A DNA stretch of 64,000 nt from Apostichopus japonicus (taxonomy: Eukaryota > Echinodermata > Holothuroidea > Aspidochirotida > Stichopodidae), in NCBI RefSeq assembly GCF_037975245.1, contig NC_092578.1, forward strand, positions 8,089,501-8,153,500, read 5' to 3'. A program made the translations under genes and the position numbers. Every line of letters begins with the position of its first letter. The first letter of the stretch is position 1. Below, in pieces: positions 46,156 to 57,703 of the stretch. Below the pieces are notes generated by a model. It searched no databases, was not told the origin of the DNA, and worked only from the letters and a program-made list of their open reading frames with translations.

Positions 46156-46765
46156 ACTTACAATTTCAGCAGTTTCATTTTGACTGTTGGGAGTATTCCT
46201 CGTTGTCCATATACCCCTCTCAAAGAATTGACGATCAAGGATTCGCCGTCAGTGAAGGACTAAATACTTCAAAAAGCAATATACACAGAATGGAAGCTTT
46301 CAAAACTACGTGGGAAACTCGAACACTGACATACTGGGAGGCTGCTCCAGACCTGGCAACCCTACCCTCCAGGGATGATACTTTAAGTTACGAAAAGAAA
46401 AAGGAAAAGAAACTTCCCATTGGCTGGACTGTTCCCCGGAAGAGAACTTTTCTTCCGGAGTTCCACTCACGAGCCATCTAGCCACTGGGTTCCTAAACAA
46501 GGGACCCCCTCCCTCTGCCAGAGCCGAAGCCTCCTCCCTGATCAAAATATCTAGTTTATCTAGGGAAAATGTATTTTTGGAGCAGGTTTTATTAATTATA
46601 TACATAAGAAGGAAATTTTGGATAAAGCGGTCGAGGAGAAGGGTGTTGTTTAGATCTTTTTCGCAGGCGATATCGATACAGATTGTCTATAGTTTGTTTT
46701 AGTTGATAAGAGTAAGAGTATTATTAGTTAACGCCCATTTTATTTTGTTTGTTTTCTTGAGAGGG

Positions 46766-46767
<2 letters not shown>

Positions 46768-46821
<54 letters not shown>

Positions 46822-46829
46822 TATATATA
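46768..46829. repeat. (TA)n microsatellite
   Basis: TA units with one G interruption. They border the inverted LINE C segment. Confidence 0.96.
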
Positions 46830-47940
46830 ACTGTTGTTGATTGCATGGGAGAGATGTCACTATGTCGTCGAATTTGTCGGTTGAGTCAATGCTGTTGAAA
46901 TTAATAAAGCCAGAGTCGGTCATTACGTTGTCGATGTCGTTCCTAAACTTAGTCAAGTTAGTGAACTTCGGGAAGCGGTAGTAGTTGTTGGTCGAACAAA
47001 TTGGTCTGAGGAAGAAATTAATTAAGATAATATAATGGTCACTAAATCCTGTATCATCAATAATAGAAGGTTACTTGCCTTGTTGGCTAGATAGTTGTTA
47101 ATAATCATATAGTCTAAAAGTTCCTGTCTGTCGTTCCTAGGGTCGGTTCTGGTAGTAGTATTAGTGTTGATAATACGAAAGTCATAATACGAAAGTGATA
47201 ATACGAAAGTCAATAATGTCAAGAAGCTGTTTACCATATGTAAAAATATTGGTGCACCCAACGTTCATATGGTGAACATTGAGATCACCTACTACAATAG
47301 TAGTCTTATCCATACACTTAGGAAGGATTGGTTCATAGAGAGGGAGAGCCAGGATGATTATAGTAAGAAATGATAGTGACATTGTGGGGCTTACAAGGAA
47401 TAATAATTTCAAGAAAATTGGTAAATAGTGGAAGACAATGCTATTGATGTTAAGGTGAAGGATTTTTGAGAGAAATGGAATTATTTTTATCCATCAGATA
47501 ATGGAGATAAAGTTAAGATTTGAGGGGGGAAATGTTTTGCGTACTTCTTCAATCGTTATTTGAAGGTTTAAGTGGGTGATTGCCGAGACAATGGCATAAC
47601 TTTCAGTTTTTAAAGTTTAGTTTGGCCTTTTCGGTGACTCATATTTTTTGTTCCACCACCAAGGCTAGTAGGTTGACTGGCTCTGAAGAGGGAATTTTAT
47701 TTTTAATTTCTATGGTTTTAAGAGTAGATATTTGGGCGTACGATTTTGGTATTGAGTTTTGGTCAATTTTAGTTGGTTTTATTTCTTGGTATTTTGGGCA
47801 ACCTTTGTATAAAGCTACATGACTGCCTCCACAATTTGCACAATTTTTGTCTTCCTTCGAATTTGGACAGTCTCTCACTATGTGGTTTCCACCACATCTC
47901 ACTGTAGAGAGCATGATTCCCATCCCTGCCCAGATTCCTT
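46830..47940 (-). pseudogene. LINE C, inverted 5' segment: ORF1 zinc knuckles and endonuclease remnants
   Basis: From the right end on the minus strand, RCGGNHIVRDCPNSKEDKN and CANCGGSHVALYKGCP are two CCHC-type knuckles typical of jockey/CR1-like ORF1 proteins. Further left lies TIVVGDLNVHHMNVG, the conserved Asp/Asn block of an APE-type endonuclease, then RQELLDYMI. After several frameshifts follows FPKFTNLTKFRNDIDNVMT, the linker before RT. The order is ORF1 then ORF2 on this strand. The frames are broken. Confidence 0.72.
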
Positions 47941-47959
47941 AGTCTTAATAATACTCAGA

Positions 47960-48780
47960 TTTGTAGAACAACTTGTGCCAAATCCTTGGGGTTCTTATTG
48001 ATGATAAACTGACCTTCAAGCCACATATAGATGACCTTTGCAACAGCCTTATCAAGCACACAGACATTTTCAATCGCCTTAGATGTTCACTTCCACTCAC
48101 CGTCGCTCTCCCGATTTGCTATGCACTAGTCTACTCTAGGATATCCTACGGTGTGGAAACGTATGGTATGACCAATATTTCCCTTCTAAAGCCTTTACAA
48201 GTTCTACAAAGTAGTATTCTAAAAACGATTACATTCAACCACTGGCGTTTTCCTACTAATACTCTGCAAAGTACTCTTGGTGTTCTTAAGGTCGACGATG
48301 TTCATACTTTCAAAATGTGTACTTTTGCTTACAAATACGTTAACAATGCACTGCCTCGTGTCTTTCGAAATATTGTACACCCAAGATTTGGGTCAGATAT
48401 CCCAAACGTACCGAGAACAAATGTTCTATTCTCTGTCACTAGACTCCGCTCTAAACACGGAAAGTTTCTGCTAAACAATTACTGTTATAAAATATGGAAT
48501 AATGTCCCAACTGGTATTAGACATTCGAAATCATGTGCTTCATTTAGGTATCAACTAAAGAGTTATCTAACTTCCAAGTGCCTTGATTGATATTATTGTC
48601 AATTTTGTTGTGTACATTTTGTTTTTCTTTCTTACTTTGTGCTGGTAATTTCTTTCTTTTTCTTTAGGGTTACTAGCTTTGATAAACATTTTATGTTTTT
48701 TTTTCTAGTACCCTGTGTATACTATTACGGCGCTGTTGTTGTATGTCTATGTATATGCGAAATATATTAACTGAACTGAA
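47960..48780 (+). pseudogene. LINE C, 3' segment: RT C-terminal domain and 3' UTR
   Basis: The open frame to 48590 (~205 codons) begins abruptly at CQILGVLIDDKLTFKPHID, the thumb start after the RT palm. It continues through LQVLQSSILKTITFNHWRFP and YCYKIWNNVPTGIR, typical of CR1/jockey-like LINE C-termini. A ~190-bp 3' UTR follows. The catalytic palm is absent. It abuts the oppositely oriented segment at 46830-47940. Confidence 0.75.
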
Positions 48781-49019
48781 CATCTTAGGCATCTTGTGTC
48801 GTTTTTAAAGTTGTTGAACGTAAGCTCAAAGCCTTGACATTTACTGCATTGTACTACCGGTGGTATTTCTCAATATGGGTCCTCTTAATGTTTTGAGAAA
48901 CCAAGAGTTATTTTGATGGGGTCATCTCAGTCTTCGGCTAAACAATGACTAACATTTACTTCCCATGTTTCTTTGTTAGTAACTTTTTACTTATTAGTCT
49001 TTTAACATTATTTGGCTGG

Positions 49020-49440
49020 TCAGTCAGTTCTACTTTGATGTCGCTGTATCGTTGACACTGGTATTGATACCACAGATGACAGCAGAGTTATATTTTGGAA
49101 AGTAACTGATTTGCAAGTTTTGGAAGTGGTTTGCCAAGTTTCGTATCTTGAGGCCAGGGTGTCAGTAGCGAGTTGTTCGATTCTGGATTTCCTGGAATAA
49201 TCTCTATGGTTAAATTTTTCATGGTTCTGATATTGACGTAATAAAGGTGTTTCTTTGGCTTTCTTAATGAGTTTGGCCAATGTGATAGGGATTTGAATAA
49301 TTTCAGTCGGGATTCCAGAGACTAAGTCTTTTCTCTTGGTATAGATTTAGGGTTTTTTGCTTGAAAGGGAGTCATCATAATCGTTGGTCCTGAATCGTAG
49401 CCTAGTAACGGTTCGCCAATTGGTTAAGTCAGGGTGAGAG
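49020..49440 (-). pseudogene. Probable LINE endonuclease-to-RT linker fragment
   Basis: Minus-strand reading gives SHPDLTNWRTVT, resembling the SSPDL...W block near the end of APE endonucleases. After a stop it continues as SGIPTEIIQIPITLAKLIKK and a basic stretch to ETWQT. Only weak similarity; could belong to LINE C or another insertion. Confidence 0.4.
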
Positions 49441-50179
49441 AAGGTGGGAGGTATAAAGGAACGTTAGCCATTTTCTTAGTAAAGCTCTGCCGAAACAGGC
49501 TAAAAAAGAGACAAAAATTCTTAGAAGCTTCCAAACTGAATTTAAGCCTGCCTTACCGTACTGACAAAAAGAGATTCTCCAAACCAATAGGTATAGCGTT
49601 TAAAAGTGCTTTGATTTGGTCCCCTTGGAATGACACCAGAGAAATAAAAAAGAACATTTCCTTGAAAAAGAGCACTGATACAACACTGAATTCTGTGGCA
49701 CCAATCTGTGGAATAACGCTGAATTTTGTTTTTGCACAAACTATATGATGTTAACGCATGACAATGAATCTATCACCTTAGACAAGTTAGCTAACAGCAA
49801 CATGCAACTATGACAACGAAAGAAACTACACGTTCAATGATACGTCAGTTTAGATAAAACAGGAATTGTAATCCGGGGAGTAATATTAGGAACCTTTCTA
49901 ATATTTAAATTATCTTTTCGCTCTTTTTTGACAGGAAAAATGACGAATGCTTAAAAAACACCCCAATAAGTAAGGCGTATTCACACTTGTTAAAGGCATT
50001 CTCTCAGCTAGGAAATTTTTAGAGGGCGGGCCAATTTCATAGGTTTCGACGGTTCACCGTTACTCACGTGACATGGTATTTGTAATATACTGCCACTGTA
50101 CAGTGTAAATCCTGTATGTAAATATACGTAATGTATAGCACAGTTTCATGCAGTGGTAGCATAACACACGTAACGTGTA

Positions 50180-50416
50180 TATTGCGTGGCGGCGATGTTT
50201 AGGTGGAAGGCACAGGTTGCTTTATTGTGGGTCCCGATGCCAAAAGCAGTGAACGATAAAGAGACAGCGAAAAAGCGAAAAAGTGTACTTGAGCTGTTGC
50301 TACGTACATGGACTGGGTCTCCAAAAACGATCTACTGGAACAGAGATCGGAGATCGACAAAATGACCAATGCTACCTTCGCGGAGCATTTACTGTCATGG
50401 CAGATCATACCAGAAG
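50180..50416 (+). other. Candidate first exon of an uncharacterised gene
   Basis: The frame from ATG 50308 reads MDWVSKNDLLEQRSEIDKMT ... WQIIPE and runs into a GTAGGC donor after 50416. An overlapping frame from the ATG at ~50195 is also open and basic. Codon texture looks more coding-like than its surroundings. No family recognised; the downstream exon phases do not fit neatly, so this may be a non-coding exon. Confidence 0.3.
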
Positions 50417-50623
50417 GTAGGCAGCAAATTATGCTAACGACTAACGTTATATATTTACTATTTAGGCTACAGTATACTGTTTTCCGGCCGAAGTGTTTGG
50501 TCTATTGTAGGCTTCCTTCTTAAATTGTTCAATAGATCATGCTAGCTAGGCCTACTTAGGAGTAGATAGGCCGACAAACTAAGGCAACTAATACACCGAG
50601 AGGCATAGGCTAGTACAGTAGTA

Positions 50624-50860
50624 GTATAGTCAGTATTGCGAAGTTTGGAACACTGCGAAGTTCGGACACCCCTAAGAAATACACGATTTCACCATGACAA
50701 CCTACAGCAAGAGCCAATTGCACGAAAAACTACGAAGCTACAGTTATTTTTTCTCCAAAATGACCCAACCATATCAAGTATAGTTTCAGGTGATTTATTC
50801 CATGAGATATAGTTTTGGGGTGTTTTAAGGCTTAGGTGTCCAAACTTCGCAGTGTCCATA
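50624..50860. mobile_element. MITE copy 2 (inverted relative to 35784-36024)
   Basis: The left end TATAGTCAGTATTGCGAAGT and the right end GCGAAGTGT...CCATA-type sequence mirror the ends of copy 1. About 237 bp. Interior words GGACACCCCTAAGAAATACA and TTTTGGGGTGTTTTAAGG match copy 1 in reverse complement. No ORF. Confidence 0.78.
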
Positions 50861-52203
50861 CTACTGCAGTGCAGGCTGCTGTACTTACTGTAGTCTAGAA
50901 CATTTCTTGAAGTGTTATTTATGCTTTTCTACTTATATTCGCCTAGTAAGCATTATCAGTATGGAAGTCTGCGGTATCATATGTGTTTGGTTTATTAGCC
51001 ATTTCATTTTTGTCTTCTTTTTTTTTTTGTCTGAGCATGTGTTCTTAAGTGATGAGATAACCTCAAATCTGCTGAGCAACTCCAAGATGAATTAAGTTAC
51101 TAGGGCATTGGGTTCTTTTTACTTTTTTAAGTCTAATATGCATAGGCTAGGGTATTTACTTTGCTTCACTTGCTTGTCAATCCGCATAGCCACTTTAGCT
51201 GTGGATGATTCTCCACTTGCAAAGAAAAAATGTACGAATAAATTTAAACTCTTTCTATCCCAAATTAGAGTATTGCCTAATACTCCCAACTTGGTAGTAA
51301 CTTTAAAAAAAAAACGGTAGCGGCTACCTCTTTTCCTGGTAACTGTAGTGTAAAGTGATATAAGTAAGTTTTCCAAATTAATTCAAAACTCAAAAGCCTT
51401 CTCAGAAAGAAGCTACACTAGCTCTACAGGCTCCTTTGTTTAATTAGTGAAGGATACTGTTCACATATTTATGCATTCATAACATGATAGTTTGCTATCA
51501 TCGTTGTTTAATCAGAAAATCAAGAACAACATAAACAAATCAATGTCACCAATAATTGTGAATGCCACCATTTTATGTTCGACAAAATTTATAACATTTA
51601 ATTTAAAGGATACACCATGATATTTAGTTACATGGTACAGTATTCTGCAATTACTGTAGTCTTATAATCTACTCAATCTAAGATGTAATGTTAAAATACC
51701 AATCTACTATAAAGTGTGCGGGGTCCATTATATTCTTCTCTATTGTTCCAATAATTTATGTGGTTACCATGTGATGGTGTGTACTATTTAAGTCACATAT
51801 TGCACAATGCAGTCGAAACATTGTCTAGTGGATGACTCAAATCTCAGTGTTGGTTGAACTAACACATTATTGATCATTCTAATGGACTTATCTGTTTTAC
51901 TCAAAATAGGCGTGAATTATTGTTTCTCCTTAGTATGTTATTATCTATTTTGATTATAAAATGACTATTAGAATTGCAGATGCCAATAATGCACAGGTCT
52001 AGCAATTGTATGACACACTCTCAGACCCCTGGAATAGGTTAATTTTGATTTAATTTTGAACATTGATGCACCCCTGCATCATAGTGAAAGTGACACATTG
52101 TTGTATGTCTTTGACATACACCAATACAACTTCCCTGCTATGTGTACAGTATGCGTTCTGATATATTATTAACTGTGCACATCCCGGTATTATTTGTCTT
52201 TTT

Positions 52204-52312
52204 CAGTTGAAGGTGTGTGCCCAATTAAGAACTCGAGAGGTTGGTATCCAAACTGATCCACCAGAAAAGATAACACCAGTTCCTCAACAAAAGGCAATGC
52301 CCAACAGAGGCT
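52204..52312 (+). other. Candidate internal exon of an uncharacterised gene
   Basis: Preceded by a strong acceptor (TTTGTCTTTTTCAG). One frame reads LKVCAQLRTREVGIQTDPPE and on to a TGA at ~52310. A further acceptor-like CACATTGCAG is at ~53207, and AATAAA-type signals lie at 53325-53335 and ~53802. Together these hint at a spliced transcript from ~50.2 to ~53.8 kb. No family recognised. Confidence 0.3.
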
Positions 52313-53829
52313 GATGCAGCAATGCACTCCAGCAGCTGTACCCCAGTGGAGACTGGTAATTTTTTGATGTACATACTGTAACCATTCCATGCTGTAACTA
52401 TGTCAACATTTCAACTAGATCTGCAGTCTACTACTGTAGGACTGTATATGACTAACCGGATTTAGGACATTGGACACATTTATGCATTTATTGTATTATG
52501 TAATGTTAATGACATAGACATATAGTGCTAAATATGGTGCTAATACAGCCACTGGAGGTCTGTAAATGCGAAGGACCCAAAAATGTTCAAACCCCACAAG
52601 TTAATGATAACAGTAGTATTTTTCCTTATCTCTGAAAAATAAAGACATTTACCTATCTTGTAGAATGTGCTACCTACCTGTCTGAAGCAGTTTGTGTTCA
52701 AAAATTGTACCTGTATTCTTTTCTTATGTTTTCTTTTTATGTTTCGTGATGATGTGGCATCATTTGTACATACTTGCACTGCTTAAAGATAGTAACTCTT
52801 CACTGCCTATACTGTAGTTGTCATCTGATCAGTTTGTCATGTGCATATAGTTTCATATCAGCAATTAAAGACATTGACATTTTTTGCAAATTTTGAGTGT
52901 GAGCTATATTTCTAGTTCAACATGTTAGGGGCATCATTAAGGGGTCTACTTTCTCCCAGATTTGAACAATAATTTTTAGTTATTACAATGAGTGCAAGTT
53001 ACAAACTCAGTGAATAAACAAACATAACATTTGTGCTGGCTCCAACCCAGTTACCTTGGCTATGAGCCTGAATGTATCTTTTGCAATTAAAATCAAATGA
53101 ATCATATCTTGGAAATCATTTGAACAGGTATATCTTTGTGACACTTCTGTCCTCACACAATGCCATAAATACTGTATGTCTTTATTCCCTTTTCATTTCA
53201 CATTGCAGATGTACAGAACATCCTTTAGAGGAACAGTACAGCACAGCATAGCGTTATGGCAGGATGGATGTTTTGCAAGCAGATATAAGGGTGGGAACTG
53301 AAAGTGTTTGTGTTCGATCGTTTCATTAATAAACGTGTGCTTCTCTACTTTATGTAAGATGATTGTCATATTTCTTGTTCTCCAGTGAGACCTACGGATT
53401 TGCATAGTGAACGTTGTTAACATGGATACGGACAATTTTGAAATAGCTGATGTCAAAGCAGTTCCTCAGCTTGTTTAAATACCATACATCAAGGACACAA
53501 GAGTGGACAATGGGAGTAACAAGTATCCAGAATGTAGATATCACAAGCCTTCAAGACAATTGAACAAAGTGTACCATAACGGACAACAACAAACATGGTG
53601 TCTCAGTAAAATGATGTCACTAAGCTAGTGCAATGTATCATAAGATTTTATCTTCTTCATGGTGTCAAACATTGATTGTTGCATTCAGTGCGTTATGTAT
53701 CTTACTCCTTTCTGTAGTATTTAGCATTGTTTCTCATGTTCATTCATAGTGTAATGTAAACTACATAATTGATGTCATCAAAGTTACAACTGTGTCATAT
53801 TAATAAACTAAATGATTGAATATCGGTTT

Positions 53830-54900
53830 CACTACATACTTTATTGTACACTATTTGGCTTTCCATGATAGCAATATCTGATCTGTTTACTTACTGTAGT
53901 TTGTTCAGTCATACCAGAAGTTCTAATGTGACATTGATTTTAGGTTATTTATTGTTGGTACAGAATAACCTTGTATTGTGTGAGATCAATTTAACATAAC
54001 ATATATTGTGAATGTCATGGAGTGTTGAAGAGGTACTCTAACTTGCAGCTAGTAGTGATAAAACAGTTCATTCAGTGCTCTCATGGTAACCATAGTGGCA
54101 GATGGAGATAGTGCCAGATGGAGATGTTTGATATGCAGGGGACATTATAGGGTCTTTTGAAGTTTTGGCAAAGTTTCTTTTGGATGTAAAGCTGCTATAC
54201 TTTCATGGAAAAGTTCCACAATGGAGGCATGGCGTCTCCTAGCCTTATTCGGGTATATGTTCCTGCATTCCGTATTTGGAACACTGCCCTACTATTGTTT
54301 GTATTGCTTATTCTAAAGTTAGGTAAGTCAGTATTGTAACATGATTTTATTTTTAACACATTGATTGCATCTTTACAGTTCTATACATTGAGTTCAACTA
54401 CAATAACCATGAGCAGGGAAAACTTACCACTATCTCACTTGCATTTTTTTTTATGTTAAAGTGACCATATTCATACTTTAACCAAAGCATTTCTTCCATA
54501 TTTGATAGTGTTTATCCAGAGTAGGTTACAGGATATTTTATAGGTAGGCTATGTAGTACTGGCCCCAATTTAGCATGCTATAATTGCTAGAATATTTAAA
54601 AAAAAAGAATGTTCCTAGAGGTCTTTACTTTCCAAATTGTTCTAATGCATTCTAATTGAAAGCATAAGATGCCTGAATGTCCCAGTGAGGTCAATTTCCT
54701 CGAAGGTGGTAATAAAACCAGTTTCAAAACTTTGACCAAAGGTAACCATATTTGAATATCTGGTATATTTGGGGCCAATACAGCATACTCTGGTCGAGAG
54801 TTGCCGTGGGAGCCACCATATGTTTGTAGTAATGCAGTAAAATGTAATTAAGGCCGCTGGAGGAGTTCAGTTTACCCCTGTGCCGAAGGTCATTAATCTT
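53830..54900. other. No recognised feature
   Basis: AT-rich sequence without family motifs or ordered repeats. Confidence 0.5.
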
Positions 54901-55379
54901 TTTTCTTTGGAGAACACTTTAACCTTCCCGACCATACCTTTAACGACATGTCTCTATAGGGGATTGAATCATTAGGTAGCCGTCCTGAGCTAGTACGAAT
55001 CAGCAGAGATAGGTTGTGGATGCTACGCCTTCGCACCATTCAATCTCATGGGCTCAACATTCAGGAAGGACATGACTAACTTTTCTTCTGTCCCCCTCCT
55101 TCTCCCCTTGTCCCCCCATCACTCCTCTTCTCATAGTTTTTTTCCACCCCTTTTTTCTCCACACCTTTCTGTCTTTGTCCTTCTCCAGTTTATTACCTAC
55201 CCCCTTCCCTTAATCCTCTCTTTGTCCCTCCACTCTTTATCTCCTACTTTTCCTCTTCCCCTGTTGGTTTCTTTCATTCTTCTCTCCATCCCGTGTCTAC
55301 TAATCCCCTGACATCTATCTCTTTGTGTTTACCATGCTCATCAACCTGTTCGTATTATGTGCAAGTTTTTTGTCCCTTC

Positions 55380-55918
55380 CAGTGGCGGCGGAACCGGGGG
55401 CTTGGGGGGGGCTTGGGGGGGGCTTGAAAAAGTTGACGGGGCAAATGCATGATAAGCCCCCCCCCCCCCCCAATATTTACCAAGGCTCCGAAACGTGCAT
55501 CTGCCCATTTTTCAATGCATACTTGTTACCCATTTGTTGACATTAAGAAATGCTTTCTGTTTTTTCTTATGACATTTATTTAATTGCATTTAATTGCAAG
55601 TAGTAATTTACTACACTCAAAAACTTTTTTGCGAGTTCACTACGAGTAATAGCTACTCTCTTAAAACACCATCGAACATACAAATTACAATGTTTTTACA
55701 GATTTTTACGTGCAATCTGAGAAATTGCAGGCTTGAGACCCATATTTTAGCGAGGTATTCGCAGCATAAAACACTCGGGAAGTGCCGTTTCCGGCCATCT
55801 GGGGGTTTAAAAAACCCAAAATTTTCTTGTACGCTCCGCGCCAACCGATGGTGGCGCTCCGCTTAGATAGTCTCCACACATTAGCCCCCTCAATAATTTT
55901 CCCGTTCCGCCGCGCCTG
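55380..55918. mobile_element. hAT MITE with 8-bp target duplication, 539 bp
   Basis: Ends CAGTGGCGGCGGAAC (left) and, inverted, CAGGCGCGGCGGAAC (right). GTCCCTTC is duplicated at 55372-55379 and 55919-55926. Element 3 shows the uninterrupted version of the same site. The interior has long G and C runs. The right subterminal part matches 30612-30718 inverted. No ORF. Confidence 0.92.
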
Positions 55919-55948
55919 GTCCCTTCTGTTACTGTTACTTGTCATTTA

Positions 55949-55988
55949 GCCTTTGAAGAAGATCCTGCTAGGATCGAAACTTCAGGCC
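55949..55988 (+). ncRNA. Decayed hammerhead motif of Penelope-like element 2
   Basis: Aligns base for base with the motif at 57341-57380 but has TTGAAGA in place of CTGAAGA and GAAACTTC in place of GAAACGTC. The first change removes an invariant core C; the second breaks stem III. Stem I (GCCT/AGGC) and stem II remain. Probably inactive. Confidence 0.7.
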
Positions 55989-56069
55989 AACTTACTTTCA
56001 CACATTTTCCTACACAGGCTCTCTAGTGGATAAGCAGTTTGCTAACAGTTTTATTTTATTTTGAACTCA

Positions 56070-57260
56070 AGTATTGAAGAACGTTAGGCCAGAAGCAAGT
56101 CGTTTCGTTAAATAAAAGTACATAAGCAGCACATATTCAGTCACATGTTTATAGAGAATTACATGACGAAACTATTCGCATTTTATTTCTCCTACAAAAA
56201 TCGGCAGCACGATATCATACGGCCCATATGAGTCCTACGAGCTGGTATAGCGTTTTCCCATCAGCAGTACAATATGCACTGTTCCATATAGCCAATCGAA
56301 AAATTGCGTACACGAACAAGTGGAAAGTTGCTTGCATAGCACACAGTACAATTACACAGTATGCCTGTAGGCTACGCAACACTGTGAGAGGCGGATTAGA
56401 ATCTCGGAAACTTGATACTTTGCGGTAATAGTACCCATATCCGTATGCTGTTTATAGCTAAGGATGAGAATGCCACATTAAAGAAATGAATATGTTGCCG
56501 CTGTGAGAAGAGGGCAGCATTGTTTTCATTTTTAAATTGGGGAATACGTTGAGGCAAGATTAGCAATTTCCTAGCTGAGAGAGTGCCTTTAAACGTTTAT
56601 CACTGACGCGTAGCGGATTTTGATAACGTAATATCGACTTCGCACGTTCCTATGTGCGTGTTATCCTGGTCCATCTATATCGTGTAAAATCCGCTCTAGG
56701 CAGAGTCGCCCTTCCCACGGACCCATTGGAATCATTCTTATGTATAACTAATCGAGAAATTGAGCATTGTCAGACTCAGATCGCTATACATGAACAAGAA
56801 GGCAATCATACAGTGTAACTCTGTGTAACAGAGTTGGTGAAAGGCACAATTTGTTCTTTATATATGTGATTGGCATTTTCTGTTTAGCCGAGAAAGAGGA
56901 CAAATTACACATTTCGGGCGCTCACACAGCACGGAAAATTGTCTCTGCTGATTACAACCCTCTCACCTACTCCTGCCCATCCCTCCCGTGACTTACTTAG
57001 TATGCCTACCATAACAGATCCTGGCACACGATTTGGTCTCAACTCACGTTTGTCCACTCAAAAAATATGTTCAGGTGTGTATTAAGATTTCCCTACAAGG
57101 GGAACATAATACTGCGCACGCTCTCAGCCAAAATACCGAGAAGCGATTTGTGGATCCTTAATTGAACGAGATTTTCAGCTTGGATTGATGGAATAATGTA
57201 AGCGGTAAGTTAGGTATATATACCAACTTTGTGTATTTGCGACAATTGTCTCTTAGATTT
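56070..57260. other. Spacer between two tail-to-tail Penelope-like copies
   Basis: No recognised gene; a small ORF at 56228-56428 shows no motif. Flanked on both sides by the TTTTATTTTATTTTG-type element ends. Confidence 0.5.
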
Positions 57261-57340
57261 TAGCACAAAATAAAATAAAACTGTTAGCAAACTGCTTATC
57301 CACTAGAGAGCCTGTGTAAGAGAATGTGTAAAAGTAAGTT

Positions 57341-57380
57341 GGCCTGACGTTTCGATCCTAGCAGGATCTTCTTCAGAGGC
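57341..57380 (-). ncRNA. Hammerhead ribozyme motif of Penelope-like element 3
   Basis: On the minus strand: GCCT (stem I), CTGAAGA, stem II with GATCCT/AGGATC arms and a 3-nt loop, GAAA, a 2-bp stem III (AC/GT), C, then AGGC (stem I). All core positions fit a minimal type I hammerhead. Cleavage would fall after GUC. Confidence 0.82.
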
Positions 57381-57703
57381 TAAATGACAAGTACAGTAAC
57401 AAAAGGGACAAAAACACGCACAGAAAACAAACAGGTTAATGCGCACGGTGAACTCAATGAGATAGATGAAAGGGGAATATAAGTAGACAATGGATGGTGA
57501 GAAGAAAGCAACAGGGAAAGAGGAGAGGTAGGAGATAAACAGTGAAGGGACAAAGAGAGGATTAAAGGAACAGGGTAGGGAATAAACTGGAGAAGGACAA
57601 AGACAGAAAGGTGTGGAGAAAAAAGGAGGGGAAGAGAGCTGTGGGAGGATGAGTGAAAGGGGGGAAGGAACAAGGGGAGAAGGAGTGGGGGACAGAAGAA
57701 AAG

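Larger units (their letters stand above)
54905..56065 (+). pseudogene. Penelope-like element 2, 3'-terminal fragment, split by a hAT MITE
   Basis: 54958-55076 encodes GIESLGSRPELVRISRDR, then LRTIQSHGLNIQEGHD and a stop, nearly the same as the C-terminus of Penelope-like element 3. The 3' UTR matches that element in reverse complement, through the hammerhead region to TTTTATTTTATTTTG at ~56055. It is interrupted at 55380-55918. RT and most of the GIY-YIG domain are missing. Confidence 0.85.

Noticed and set aside
49434-49748. 104-aa plus-strand ORF
   Set aside because: Overlaps the LINE-like fragment on the other strand, has no recognisable domain and no splice or promoter context.
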